Assembly (NCBI RefSeq): GCF_009711715.1
Contig: NZ_VENF01000021.1
Coordinates: 1 to 54,536 of the forward strand
Direction of reading: 5' to 3'
From: Methylophaga sp.
Lineage (GTDB): Bacteria > Pseudomonadota > Gammaproteobacteria > Nitrosococcales > Methylophagaceae
Length of the DNA stretch: 54,536 nucleotides
Part shown: one piece after another, positions 7,346 through 16,550 of the stretch
Layout: the number at the start of each line of letters is the position of its first letter
Position numbering within the stretch: position 1 is the first letter of the stretch
The notes under the pieces: model-generated
Told to the model about the DNA's origin: nothing
Databases searched by the model: none
Seen by the model: only the letters and a program-made list of their open reading frames with translations
Translations under genes and position numbers: made by a program

Positions 7346-9796
7346 TCACTTTTTGCTGCGCTGAGTTCGCTGTTTATCATTTGATTGATAGGCCAGGATC
7401 AGCAAACCGGGCAAAAGCGTCAGATTGGCGGTCAATGCCAGTAACATGGCCAATGCGGTCATCAGACCAAAATACACGCTGGGAATAAAGTTGGAAAAGA
7501 CCAGTACGGAAAAACCGATAATAACGGTGATTGAGGTGTAATAAATCGCATTACCGATACTCTGGTGACTATGGCTGACCGCCGTTCGTACGTTCTCGCT
7601 GGCAGCATATTCCTTCCGGAAGCGGTGCAGATAATGAATGGCATCATCAACGCCGATGCCGATAATGATCGCGGCAATGGTAATGGTCATCACATCCAGC
7701 GGTATGCCCAGATAGCCCATCAGGCCCAGCGCCGTGGCGGCGGCCAGCACATTTGGGATCAATCCCACCAGCGCCAGCGTCAGCGATCGGAGTAACAGCA
7801 TGAACATGATCAACGTGGCAAGAATGACGAATATCAACGTCGAGGTTTGCGAATCGAACAGATGCTGAAGCATGCCATTAAACAGGACCGCCATTCCGGT
7901 TATGCGGATATTTTCCGGTTCAAAGCCCAATTCATTAACCGCATAGTTTTCGATATCGGCAATCAAGCCTTCAATGGTGTAATCGGGCACCGTTTCATGC
8001 AGACGTAAGCTAATCCGCATCATTCCGCTTTCCGGCGAGGCGTAGGGTTCAATCAAATCCTGGTAAACCCGCTCGGGCATCGCCTTTAGTGCCGTGACCA
8101 GTTCGACAGGTCCGAGTGGTTCACCGTCGTTATATGTCTGGGCGACCTGCTCCAGGTTTTCCAGTGAAATAACTTTACCAACCGCAGCTTTGCTGTCGAG
8201 ATAATCATGCATCTCTCGCAAATATTGGATCTTATTGGGGGTGAACCAGTAAAGCCGGGCGTTCGCGTCCTCACCGGTGCTGAAAAAACTGCTCTCCTCC
8301 CGATCGGCTGCTTCATAGGGAGGGAATTTGAGGATAATATCCATCGGCATGGTGCCGCCCAGATTTTTATCGATAAATTCCAGTCCTTTATGAATTTCCG
8401 TGTGGTCGCGGAAATATTCGACAAAGCGGTTATCCATACTCAGCCGGCCGATACCCAGCGCTGCAACAATAAAGGCAATCAGCATCAGACCCAGAATCAG
8501 CCGGGTGTGGTTTACCGCGAGCGTACTGAGCCATTGTGTTATCCGAGGCTCGTCATGAAGGCGGGCGCTGTCACCGCTTCTGGGTAACAGCAACAGGATC
8601 CCGGCAAACAAGGCATAAGTGACCAAAAAGGACACCAGAATGCCGATACTCATAATCCAGCCGAAATCCATCACCGGCACGATATCGCTGGTAACCAGCG
8701 AGCCGAAAGCCACCATGGTTGTCAGTGCCATGTAAACACAGGGGGCCAGCTTATCCTTCATCGTTTCCAGCACCAGATCCTGATGCGGCATGTCGGTGTT
8801 TTTGGCACCCAATTCCCGATAGCGGACAATCAGATGAATCGCGAAGGAAATGCTGAAAATGGTCAACAGGGATATATAGTTTGATGAAACCACCGTGGTT
8901 GGCTGTTGCAGGAACCCCAGGATCCCGGTGGTCAGGAAAATAGTGACCCCCGTACTTGCGAGTGGAAACAGGACCCAGCGCCATTGCCTGAAAAGCCAGA
9001 ACAACATCATAGAAATGATGGCAATGACGATAACGCCAAAGATCAACACATCCTGTTTGACATAGCTGATCATATCGGCGGCTATCATCGGCACCCCGCC
9101 GAGATAAGCCACTACCTCATCGCTCAAATCATCACGAATACTGCGGATATCGGAGATTAATGCCTCCCTGTCCTCCAGATGCTGGCTGTAGATCTTTTGA
9201 TAGCGTGCTTCGACCGATGCCAGCTTTTCCTTTTGCTGTGCTGTCGGCTGCTCGATTGCACGCAATTCACGGCGTTCGTCCCTTAATTCTGCGAGTTGCT
9301 GATTTTGTTTTAACTGAATCCGTATCGCCGTGGTCTGACCATCTTCGGAAATGAGCAGATTGCGAAATAACGGACTCCGGGTCAGCTCCTCCCGCGCCAT
9401 GGCCAGGTTCACATCTTCTGACAGCAGCGTGCGGTACCCTGTCGCCAGCTCAGAAACCGGTACATGCGGACTTTGCAGCAACGGTGCTTCCAGGAGTGAA
9501 TCTACCGAGCTGACCCCTTTCACCTGTTCCAGCTCAGCTACAAGCGCCTGCAGATTTTCAATACTTGGGGGGCTGAGCAATGCCTGCTCTGTTGGCTTGT
9601 AGGTCAGTACCAGGAAGCCTTCACCACCGAACTGGTTACTGACATCCCGGTAATAAGCGAGATCCGGGTCTCCCTCTGCCACCAGTGTGTCTTCCGATGC
9701 ATCAAAGCGGAAGTCTTTGATGAAATAGGCTGCCACCAGGCACAGACCGGTGATCAGCCATATCAGATAGCGTGGGTAATTAAAGCTTTTTTTCAT
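7346..9796 (-). CDS. MMPL/RND-superfamily transporter (HpnN-like lipid exporter)
   Basis: 816 residues with the two-fold RND layout: an N-terminal membrane helix, a large periplasmic loop (about residues 40-250), five or six helices, a second helix near residue 440, a second periplasmic loop (about 460-640) and a second helix block. Conserved MMPL features include the helix-4 stretch GIGVDDAIHYLHRF, carrying the acidic pair used for proton coupling, and SIGNAIYYTSITVIIGF. The first loop includes a charged coiled-coil-like stretch near residues 170-205. It is the first gene of a two-gene leftward operon with the MlaC-like protein and likely exports a lipid or hydrophobic compound. Substrate unknown. 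Confidence 0.85.
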   Translation of the reverse strand: MKKSFNYPRYLIWLITGLCLVAAYFIKDFRFDASEDTLVAEGDPDLAYYRDVSNQFGGEGFLVLTYKPTEQALLSPPSIENLQALVAELEQVKGVSSVDSLLEAPLLQSPHVPVSELATGYRTLLSEDVNLAMAREELTRSPLFRNLLISEDGQTTAIRIQLKQNQQLAELRDERRELRAIEQPTAQQKEKLASVEARYQKIYSQHLEDREALISDIRSIRDDLSDEVVAYLGGVPMIAADMISYVKQDVLIFGVIVIAIISMMLFWLFRQWRWVLFPLASTGVTIFLTTGILGFLQQPTTVVSSNYISLLTIFSISFAIHLIVRYRELGAKNTDMPHQDLVLETMKDKLAPCVYMALTTMVAFGSLVTSDIVPVMDFGWIMSIGILVSFLVTYALFAGILLLLPRSGDSARLHDEPRITQWLSTLAVNHTRLILGLMLIAFIVAALGIGRLSMDNRFVEYFRDHTEIHKGLEFIDKNLGGTMPMDIILKFPPYEAADREESSFFSTGEDANARLYWFTPNKIQYLREMHDYLDSKAAVGKVISLENLEQVAQTYNDGEPLGPVELVTALKAMPERVYQDLIEPYASPESGMMRISLRLHETVPDYTIEGLIADIENYAVNELGFEPENIRITGMAVLFNGMLQHLFDSQTSTLIFVILATLIMFMLLLRSLTLALVGLIPNVLAAATALGLMGYLGIPLDVMTITIAAIIIGIGVDDAIHYLHRFRKEYAASENVRTAVSHSHQSIGNAIYYTSITVIIGFSVLVFSNFIPSVYFGLMTALAMLLALTANLTLLPGLLILAYQSNDKQRTQRSKK

Positions 9797-9949
9797 GTCA
9801 TATATTCAGTCTGAACTCGCAAAGCTAAGCCCACTGTGCCGAATCCCCCACTGACAGTAAAGGCCTTATAGCTGGAACCATAGACTATTAGTTGTAGCCG
9901 TAATGGCTAAGTTCATTTAACCGACAAATGCAATTAACAGGAGACAGAT

Positions 9950-10927
9950 ATGGGCCTGCTTATCGAGGGGAAGTGGTTTGATCGATGGTATGACACCGCT
10001 GCCAACAAAGGCCGGTTTAAACGCGATGAATCCAAATTCCGGCATTGGGTCACTGAAGATGGTCGCCCCGGCCCAAGTGGTTCCGCTGGCTTTCGGGCTG
10101 AACCGGACCGCTATCATCTGTATGTCTCACTGGCTTGCCCCTGGGCGCACCGAACACTGATATTCCGCAAACTCAAAGGGCTGGAATCGATGATTTCCCT
10201 GTCCGTAGTGAACCCGTATATGGGGGAAAATGGCTGGACTTTTGAAGCCGGTAACGGCGTGATAGCCGACCCGGTTTACGATGCGCGTTTTCTGCATCAG
10301 ATATATACGGCCGCTGATCCGGCTTTTACCGGCCGCGTTACCGTGCCGGTGCTCTGGGATAAACAGCAGAACCGGATCGTCAACAATGAATCCGCCGAGA
10401 TAATTCGTATGTTCAACGCGGCTTTTAATGGGCTGGGTGCCAAAGAAGGTGACTTTTACCCGGCGTCACTGCGTGCCGATATCGATGACATCAATGCCTA
10501 TGTTTATGATCGTATCAATAACGGCGTCTACAAAGCCGGCTTTGCCACCACACAGGAAGGCTACGAAGAGGCGGTATTACCGTTATTTGAAGCGCTGGAT
10601 GAAATTGATAAACGTCTGTCACAACAGCGATATCTGGTCGGCAAACAGATCACGGAAGCCGACTGGCGCTTGTTTACTACCCTGCTTCGCTTTGATGCCG
10701 TCTATTATGGTCATTTCAAATGCAACCTCAGACGTATTCAGGACTATCCGCATCTCGCCGGATACCTGCGTGAGCTTTATCAATGGCCCGGTGTCAGTGA
10801 TACGGTCAGCATGACACATATCAAGGAACATTATTACCGCAGTCACTCCAGCATCAACCCGACCGGTATCGTGCCTGTTGGACCTGTGCTGGATTTAAAC
10901 CGGCCACATCGCCGTGAGCAATTCTGA
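9950..10927 (+). CDS. yqjG: Glutathionyl-hydroquinone reductase (Xi-class GST)
   Basis: 325 residues. The catalytic motif SLACPWAHR puts the nucleophilic cysteine at position 63, as in E. coli YqjG, followed by a thioredoxin-like N-terminal domain and an all-helical C-terminal domain (ADWRLFTTLLRFDAVY). Xi-class enzymes use glutathione to reduce glutathionyl-hydroquinones, protecting cytosolic thiols and recycling quinols. The start is supported by AGGAGA 5 bases upstream of ATG 9950. It stands alone, divergent from the MMPL operon across 153 bases. Confidence 0.9.
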   Translation: MGLLIEGKWFDRWYDTAANKGRFKRDESKFRHWVTEDGRPGPSGSAGFRAEPDRYHLYVSLACPWAHRTLIFRKLKGLESMISLSVVNPYMGENGWTFEAGNGVIADPVYDARFLHQIYTAADPAFTGRVTVPVLWDKQQNRIVNNESAEIIRMFNAAFNGLGAKEGDFYPASLRADIDDINAYVYDRINNGVYKAGFATTQEGYEEAVLPLFEALDEIDKRLSQQRYLVGKQITEADWRLFTTLLRFDAVYYGHFKCNLRRIQDYPHLAGYLRELYQWPGVSDTVSMTHIKEHYYRSHSSINPTGIVPVGPVLDLNRPHRREQF

Positions 10928-11196
10928 TATACGTTTCGGGGTAATGTGAGGTTACCGGCAGATAGCCCGGGGAACGAAAGTTTTTAATGAAACCGGCCAT
11001 TGGAAAATCACATGCAGGGCCATTACGCAGCGTGGTTATTTTGTGTCGCCACCCTGATTGCTGGAGAATCAGTCAACAAGCCTGTAGTTTCAGGCAAGTC
11101 ATTGCGGTCATCTGACTTTAGAATTTAAAGCAGACTGGACAACAGACATCTTATCCCGCATCTAACACTGTGAGCATCGGACCATGAGAAACATCC

Positions 11197-12135
11197 ATGC
11201 AGACAACCCATAAAATTCCCCCTCAATCTGGAGACAGCGATGAGAGTGCTGATGCGCGTGCAGCGCTGGCCAGAATGATCAGCCGCTATGCACCGCATGA
11301 TGGTTTATTCGACCTGCCTCTGCCCGGCGTGCATTTACTGAGAACGTCGACCAGGGAAACCAACCCTACCCGCGCTGTGACCAAGCCCGGCATGTGCATT
11401 ATTGCCCAGGGTGCCAAACGGGTTTTGATTGGTCAGGATGTCTATGATTATGACAACTCTCGGATGGCAGTGTACTCAACCGAAGTGCCGGTCTCAGCCA
11501 AAATCGTCAAAGCCAGTGTTGCTGAGCCTTATCTGTGTCTTATCGTTGATATTGAGCCGCAAAAGCTGGCGGCGCTGACGATGAAAGCCTTCCCCAATGG
11601 CGTTCCGCGGGTGCAGCATCCGAGAGCATTATTCATTGGTAAAGCCAATCCTAAAATTGTTGAAGCCGGCACCCGTCTGCTGGAACTGCTGGCCCAGCCC
11701 AAAGAGGCCGAGTTTTTGCAGCCTTTGATCATCGATGAAATCTTTATTCGCCTGCTACGCAGTGATATCGGCACCCTGGTGGCCCAGATTGCCGCTGCCG
11801 ACTCCAGTTTGCAGCGTATTTCCAAAGCTATCAGCTGGATCAGGGAGCATTTTAAAGAAGCCATGAAGGTCGAAGAGCTGGCAGCGCTCAGTAATATGAG
11901 TGTGTCGGCATTTCATACCCACTTTAAAACCGTTACCCGCATGACGCCATTGCAGTTTCAGAAAGAACTGCGCCTGCATGAAGCCAGACAAATGATGCTG
12001 ACACAGATGATGGATGTCAGCACTGCCTGCATGTACGTCGGTTATTCCAGTGTGTCCCAGTTTAGTCGCGAGTACAGCCGCTTATTCGGTGTACCGCCCA
12101 GTAAAGATGCCCGTTCCCATCTCGCAGTGAATTGA
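11197..12135 (+). CDS. AraC-family transcriptional regulator
   Basis: 312 residues: an N-terminal AraC_N-type sensory domain (about 35-190, including GMCIIAQGAKRVLIGQDVYDY) and a C-terminal double helix-turn-helix (about 215-305, with KVEELAALSNMSVSAFHTHF and STACMYVGYSSVSQFSREY). It lies 47 bases upstream of the 2Fe-2S subunit gene and on the same strand, so it is the best candidate to control the molybdenum hydroxylase operon. Regulators of this subfamily often sit beside oxidoreductases. The 269 bases before it show no clear operator. Inducer unknown. Confidence 0.85.
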   Translation: MQTTHKIPPQSGDSDESADARAALARMISRYAPHDGLFDLPLPGVHLLRTSTRETNPTRAVTKPGMCIIAQGAKRVLIGQDVYDYDNSRMAVYSTEVPVSAKIVKASVAEPYLCLIVDIEPQKLAALTMKAFPNGVPRVQHPRALFIGKANPKIVEAGTRLLELLAQPKEAEFLQPLIIDEIFIRLLRSDIGTLVAQIAAADSSLQRISKAISWIREHFKEAMKVEELAALSNMSVSAFHTHFKTVTRMTPLQFQKELRLHEARQMMLTQMMDVSTACMYVGYSSVSQFSREYSRLFGVPPSKDARSHLAVN

Positions 12136-12182
12136 GTTCAGGCAATATCAAATACATGTTTTGAAATTTGAAGGGATTGATT

Positions 12183-12653
12183 ATGAAAATCACGATCAAT
12201 GAGCAAGTTCACCAGATCGATGTGCCTGACGAGATGCCTATATTGTGGGCGCTTCGGGATGTATTAGGCATGACCGGTACCAAGTTCGGCTGTGGTAAAT
12301 CACTGTGCGGTGCCTGCACGGTCATGATGGATGGACAGCCTATCCGCTCCTGTGTCACCCCGGTTAAACAGGCGGAAAACAAAAATTTAACCACCATTGA
12401 GGCCGTTTCCAGGCAGCCTGCTGGCCGGGCCATTCAGGCGGCCTGGCTGGATAATAACGTTCCGCAATGTGGCTACTGCCAATCCGGACAGATTGTCTCG
12501 GCGACAGCCTTGTTGAACTCAAATTCCCGTCCCACTGATGATGATATCAACAACGCCATGAGTGGAAATATCTGCCGCTGCGGCACCTATACCCGGATTC
12601 GTGATGCGATCAAGCAGGCAGCTAAAAACCTGGAGGCCGGTCATGAAGGATAA
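12183..12653 (+). CDS. 2Fe-2S subunit of a molybdenum hydroxylase (IorA-like)
   Basis: 156 residues holding both iron-sulfur clusters of the xanthine oxidase family: a plant-type 2Fe-2S site (Cys37, 42, 45, 57) and a second helical-bundle site (Cys96, 99, 131, 133). It passes electrons from the Mo subunit encoded next. ATG 12183 is preferred over the upstream in-frame TTG at 12168 because AAGGGA sits just ahead of it. It has no signal peptide although its partner has a Tat signal, so it would be exported by hitchhiking. It overlaps the next gene by 11 bases. Confidence 0.9.
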   Translation: MKITINEQVHQIDVPDEMPILWALRDVLGMTGTKFGCGKSLCGACTVMMDGQPIRSCVTPVKQAENKNLTTIEAVSRQPAGRAIQAAWLDNNVPQCGYCQSGQIVSATALLNSNSRPTDDDINNAMSGNICRCGTYTRIRDAIKQAAKNLEAGHEG

Positions 12654-14931
12654 TATCGTCAATATCAGCCGCCGGAATTTTGTTAAAGGCTTTGCACTCA
12701 GCGGTTTCGTGCTTGCCGTGGGGTTACCCGGCCTGTCTGCCGCGGCTGATGAACCGCAATATGGCCGTAATGCCATGCCTCACGGCTGGGTCGATAATCC
12801 GCTGGTATTTGTCTCTATTGCCCCAGATGGCACGGTCACCATTGTCGCCCATCGTTCGGAAATGGGTCAGGGGGTTCGCACCAGTCTGCCGATGGTCGTT
12901 GCCGATGAGATGGAAGCGGACTGGAGTCGGGTTAAGGTTGAGCAGGCCTGGGGCGATGAAGAACGCTTTGGCAACCAGGACACCGATGGCTCACGCAGTG
13001 TGCGGCATTTCTTTATGCCGATGCGTAATGTCGGGGCGGCGATGCGCATGATGCTGGAGACGGCTGCGGCCGCCCTCTGGGCAGTCCCTGCCGCTGAAGT
13101 CAAAGCTCAGAACCACGAAGTGATTCATCAGCCTTCCGGCCGTCGTGTGGGCTATGGTGAACTCGCTGAATCTGCCGCCGAACTGCCGGTGCCGGATCGG
13201 GATAACTTCACTTATAAACCGGCTTCTGAATTTCGTTACATCGGCAAGACCGGTAACAAAAATATTGATGGTGAAGCGATCGCCACCGGTACCACCGAAT
13301 ACGGCATGGATGTACGTCTTGATAATATGGTCTATGCCGTGGTGGCGCATCCTCCGGCTTATGGAGAAACACTGAAATCCTACGATGACACTGAAACACT
13401 GAAGGTGCCGGGTGTCATCAAAACACTTACTTTGCCTTCCAGCCCGCCGCCGGCCATGTTCAATCCTCTCGGCGGTGTCGTGGTCGTGGCTGAAAATACC
13501 TGGGCAGCGATTCAAGGCCGGCAAAAACTCAAAATCGAATGGAATACCGGTCCAAACAGCGACTATGAGTCGGAGGCCTTCCGTGAACAGATGAAACAAG
13601 CCGCCAATCAACAGGGTGGCAAAGTCCTGCGTTCACAGGGCGATGCTTATAAGGCGTTGGACAATGCCGCTGCAACGCTGAGCGCCGATTATTACATCCC
13701 GCATCTGGCGCAGGCGCCGATGGAACCGCCGGTCGCGACAGCACATTTTAAAGGCGATAGCTGTGATGTCTGGGCACCGACCCAAGCACCGCAGGCCAGT
13801 CGCGATACCGTAGCTAAATGGCTGGAGTTAAAACCGGAACAGGTCATGATCCATGTCACCCTGCTGGGTGGGGGATTTGGCCGTAAGTCCAAGCCCGACT
13901 TCCTGGTGGAAGCGGCACTGACCTCCAGGGCCCTGGATGGACGTCCCGTCAAATTGGTCTGGACGCGGGAAGATGATATTCAGCATTCCTATTACCACAC
14001 CGTCTCCTTTGAGCATCTGGAAGCGGCTTTTGATGAACATGGTAAGTCCCTGGCATGGCTGCACCGTACCGTTGCGCCATCTATTGTCTCGACCTTCGAT
14101 GCCAGCACCATTCATCAGCAGGCTTTTGAGTTCGGGATGGGGGTGGTTAATGTCCCCTTTGCGGTGCCCAATATCCAGCTGGAAAACCCGGCTGCGGAAG
14201 CCCATACCCGCATCGGCTGGTTCCGTTCAGTCTCCAATATTCCGCATGCTTTTGCGGTGCAATCCTTTATCGCGGAAATGGCTCATCAGCAACAACGCGA
14301 TCACAAGACCGTGTTGCTGGAGTTGATTGGTCCGGACCGGGAAATTGATCCACGAACATTGCAGGATGAATGGAATTACGGGGAATCACCGGAGCTGTAT
14401 CCGCTCAATACCGGTCGCTTACGTCGTGTTATTGAACAGGTCACCGACAAGGCAAACTGGGGTAAGCAGCTCCCTGCCGGACAGGGTCAGGGACTGGCCG
14501 CACACTATAGCTTTGTTACCTATGTGGCTGCAGTGGTTGAAGTCGCAGTTAATGCCGATGGTGAGGTATCGATACCACAAATCGATATCGCGGTTGACTG
14601 CGGGCCACAGGTCAATCCGGAGCGCATTCGTTCCCAGATTGAGGGTGCCTGCATAATGGGGGTGAGTCTGGCGATGCTGGGTGAAATCAGCTTTAAGGAT
14701 GGCATTGCGGTGCAGAATAACTTCGATGGCTACCAGGTCACCCGTATGGATGGCGCACCAGCTAAAATCAATGTGCATCTTATGCCGTCGGATGATTACG
14801 ATCAGCCGTTGGGCGGTGTCGGCGAACCCGGTATGCCGCCCATTGCACCGGCTTTGTGTAATGCCATTTTTGCCGCCACCCAGAAACGGATCCGCAATCT
14901 GCCTGTCCGTTATCAACTGGAGGAGGCCTAG
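12643..14931 (+). CDS. Molybdopterin-binding subunit of a Tat-exported aldehyde/isoquinoline-type hydroxylase (IorB-like)
   Basis: 762 residues from ATG 12643. Evidence for this start is a textbook twin-arginine signal, SRRNFVKGFALSGF, at residues about 8-21 and GGAGG upstream; ATG 12562 would bury the signal. The body has the aldehyde oxidase/xanthine dehydrogenase Mo-domain layout of the IorB branch: LLGGGFGRKS for cofactor binding and VGEPGMPPIAPAL carrying the catalytic glutamate near the C-terminus. It should hydroxylate an aldehyde or N-heterocycle in the periplasm, using the 2Fe-2S subunit. There is no FAD subunit and no cytochrome gene alongside, so the electron acceptor is not evident. 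Substrate cannot be predicted. Confidence 0.88.
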   Translation: MKDNIVNISRRNFVKGFALSGFVLAVGLPGLSAAADEPQYGRNAMPHGWVDNPLVFVSIAPDGTVTIVAHRSEMGQGVRTSLPMVVADEMEADWSRVKVEQAWGDEERFGNQDTDGSRSVRHFFMPMRNVGAAMRMMLETAAAALWAVPAAEVKAQNHEVIHQPSGRRVGYGELAESAAELPVPDRDNFTYKPASEFRYIGKTGNKNIDGEAIATGTTEYGMDVRLDNMVYAVVAHPPAYGETLKSYDDTETLKVPGVIKTLTLPSSPPPAMFNPLGGVVVVAENTWAAIQGRQKLKIEWNTGPNSDYESEAFREQMKQAANQQGGKVLRSQGDAYKALDNAAATLSADYYIPHLAQAPMEPPVATAHFKGDSCDVWAPTQAPQASRDTVAKWLELKPEQVMIHVTLLGGGFGRKSKPDFLVEAALTSRALDGRPVKLVWTREDDIQHSYYHTVSFEHLEAAFDEHGKSLAWLHRTVAPSIVSTFDASTIHQQAFEFGMGVVNVPFAVPNIQLENPAAEAHTRIGWFRSVSNIPHAFAVQSFIAEMAHQQQRDHKTVLLELIGPDREIDPRTLQDEWNYGESPELYPLNTGRLRRVIEQVTDKANWGKQLPAGQGQGLAAHYSFVTYVAAVVEVAVNADGEVSIPQIDIAVDCGPQVNPERIRSQIEGACIMGVSLAMLGEISFKDGIAVQNNFDGYQVTRMDGAPAKINVHLMPSDDYDQPLGGVGEPGMPPIAPALCNAIFAATQKRIRNLPVRYQLEEA

Positions 14932-15924
14932 ATGCAGAGCACAGATATTACTGTCCTCCGGCAGCTACATGACTGGCTGACATCAGGTCATTCGGTCTGG
15001 TTGACGACGGTGCTGAAGACTTATGGCTCCAGCCCACGCCAACCCGGTGCGATGTGCGCGATTCGTCAGGATGGCGCGTTGCTGGGATCGGTCTCCGGCG
15101 GCTGTATCGAGGAAGATCTGAAAGAGAAAGCTTTGACCGGACTGCTGCCAGAATCCGAGGTGATATTTCTCACTTATGGCGAGTCCGTTGAAGAGCGTGA
15201 TCGTTTCCGTCTCCCCTGCGGTGGCACTTTGCGGCTTGCAGTGGAAAAAGTCACCGATATCGCTTGGGTGATTGAAGTACTGGATAAGATCGAACAGCGT
15301 CAACCAGTCAAACGCCGCTTATCACTGAACGCTGTCGACAGTTCTGTTCAGCCGGCCAATGCCAATGACAACAGTCCGGTAGTGGAATCCGCTGCCGAGT
15401 TGCATTTCGTTTATGGTCCCCGCGCCCGTCTGCTATTGATTGGTGCCGGTGAAACCTCAAGCTATCTCGCCAAAATGGCATTGGCACTGGATTACCAGGT
15501 GCTGGTGGCAGAGCCGCGTGAGGAAATGCAGTTGACCTGGCAGACTGAAGACGGTGAGTTGCTGGCGATGATGCCGGATGATGCGGTGGTTCGGGTTGGG
15601 CCGGATAACAATACTGCCATTATCACACTGACCCACGATCCCAAGCTCGACGATATGGCACTTTTGGAGGCATTAAAATCTGATGCTTTCTATGTCGGCG
15701 CTTTGGGTTCAAGCCGCACCAATGCCAAACGCCGGGAAAGACTGGCGATGTTTGATCTGACCGCAGAACAGATTGCCCGTTTGCATGGTCCGGTCGGCCT
15801 CGATATCGGTAGTAAAACGCCGGCTGAAATTGCCGTTTCGATCCTGGCAGAACTGGTTCAGCTCAGACAAAGCAAACAGCCGTCAGTCCAACAAGCGACA
15901 ATCCGCGCCGTCAGTAACGGTTGA
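14932..15924 (+). CDS. XdhC/CoxI-family Mo-cofactor maturation protein
   Basis: 330 residues. The N-terminal XdhC_CoxI domain has TYGSSPRQPGAM and SVSGGCIEEDL; the C-terminal Rossmann-like domain has LLIGAGETSSYLAKMAL and YVGALGSSRTNAKRRERL. XdhC proteins bind molybdenum cofactor, help its sulfuration and hand it to xanthine-oxidase-type enzymes. The ATG follows directly after the stop of the Mo-subunit gene, and its end overlaps the next frame, so the four genes form one tight operon. Linker residues about 128-150 are variable. Confidence 0.9.
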   Translation: MQSTDITVLRQLHDWLTSGHSVWLTTVLKTYGSSPRQPGAMCAIRQDGALLGSVSGGCIEEDLKEKALTGLLPESEVIFLTYGESVEERDRFRLPCGGTLRLAVEKVTDIAWVIEVLDKIEQRQPVKRRLSLNAVDSSVQPANANDNSPVVESAAELHFVYGPRARLLLIGAGETSSYLAKMALALDYQVLVAEPREEMQLTWQTEDGELLAMMPDDAVVRVGPDNNTAIITLTHDPKLDDMALLEALKSDAFYVGALGSSRTNAKRRERLAMFDLTAEQIARLHGPVGLDIGSKTPAEIAVSILAELVQLRQSKQPSVQQATIRAVSNG

Positions 15925-15926
15925 TC

Positions 15927-16532
15927 ATGTCAGGCAGAATCATCCGCCCTGTTGTACTGGCCGCCGGACAATCAAGCCGGTTTGGTAGTGACAAACTGTT
16001 GCATCCGATTGCCATACAGGGTGAACGCAAACCCCTTATTTTTCACAGCTTATATCCGTGGTTGACGATATTTAGTAACGTCGATGTTGTGATCCGGGAA
16101 GACAACCTTACCCTGCTTCATTTACTGGAAAACTGTGAATTTTCATCCCGCCTGCGACTTATTCCGGCAGAAAACGCCCGGCAGGGAATGAGTGCTTCTT
16201 TTATCGCAGGTATTCAAGCCAATATTGAAGCGGATGGCTGGCTGATAGGCCTGGCCGACATGCCTTATATCAACAGCCTTGTGATTGCTGATTCTCTGGC
16301 GGCACTAGAAGCGGGTGCAGCCATTACCCTCCCCGAGTTCAGTGGCCGCCGTGGTCACCCGGTGGGCTTAGTTGCAGACCTCCTGCCTCAATTAATGGCA
16401 TTAAAGGGGGATAAAGGCGCCAGGGACATTATCCGAGCCTCAGCCAGGCCGATTTGTTTCATATCAAGCGTCGATGAAGGTATCTTTCGCGATGTTGACA
16501 CCAGGGAGGATCTGCTGCCACAAAGCGGATAG
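15927..16532 (+). CDS. MocA-like molybdenum cofactor cytidylyltransferase
   Basis: 201 residues of the MobA/MocA nucleotidyltransferase fold. The N-terminal nucleotide-binding loop is LAAGQSSRFGSDKLL, followed by the GLADMPYI metal-binding block and GRRGHPVGL. MocA adds CMP to Mo-molybdopterin to give the MCD form used by xanthine-oxidase-family enzymes, which fits its place after IorAB-like and XdhC genes; a MobA (GMP) role is less likely in this context. ATG 15927 is chosen over the TTG six bases upstream. It begins 2 bases past the xdhC-like stop. Confidence 0.83.
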   Translation: MSGRIIRPVVLAAGQSSRFGSDKLLHPIAIQGERKPLIFHSLYPWLTIFSNVDVVIREDNLTLLHLLENCEFSSRLRLIPAENARQGMSASFIAGIQANIEADGWLIGLADMPYINSLVIADSLAALEAGAAITLPEFSGRRGHPVGLVADLLPQLMALKGDKGARDIIRASARPICFISSVDEGIFRDVDTREDLLPQSG

Positions 16533-16550
16533 TGATGACTGCTGTCGTCT

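Noticed and set aside
12562..12642. Upstream ATG 12562 as start of the Mo subunit
   Set aside because: It would add 27 residues ahead of a perfect Tat signal and overlap the 2Fe-2S gene by 92 bases; ATG 12643 has the better ribosome-binding site.
12991..13611. 206-residue open frame on the minus strand inside the Mo-subunit gene
   Set aside because: Antisense to a well-supported gene with Mo-hydroxylase motifs; its translation has no recognisable domain and no ribosome-binding site.
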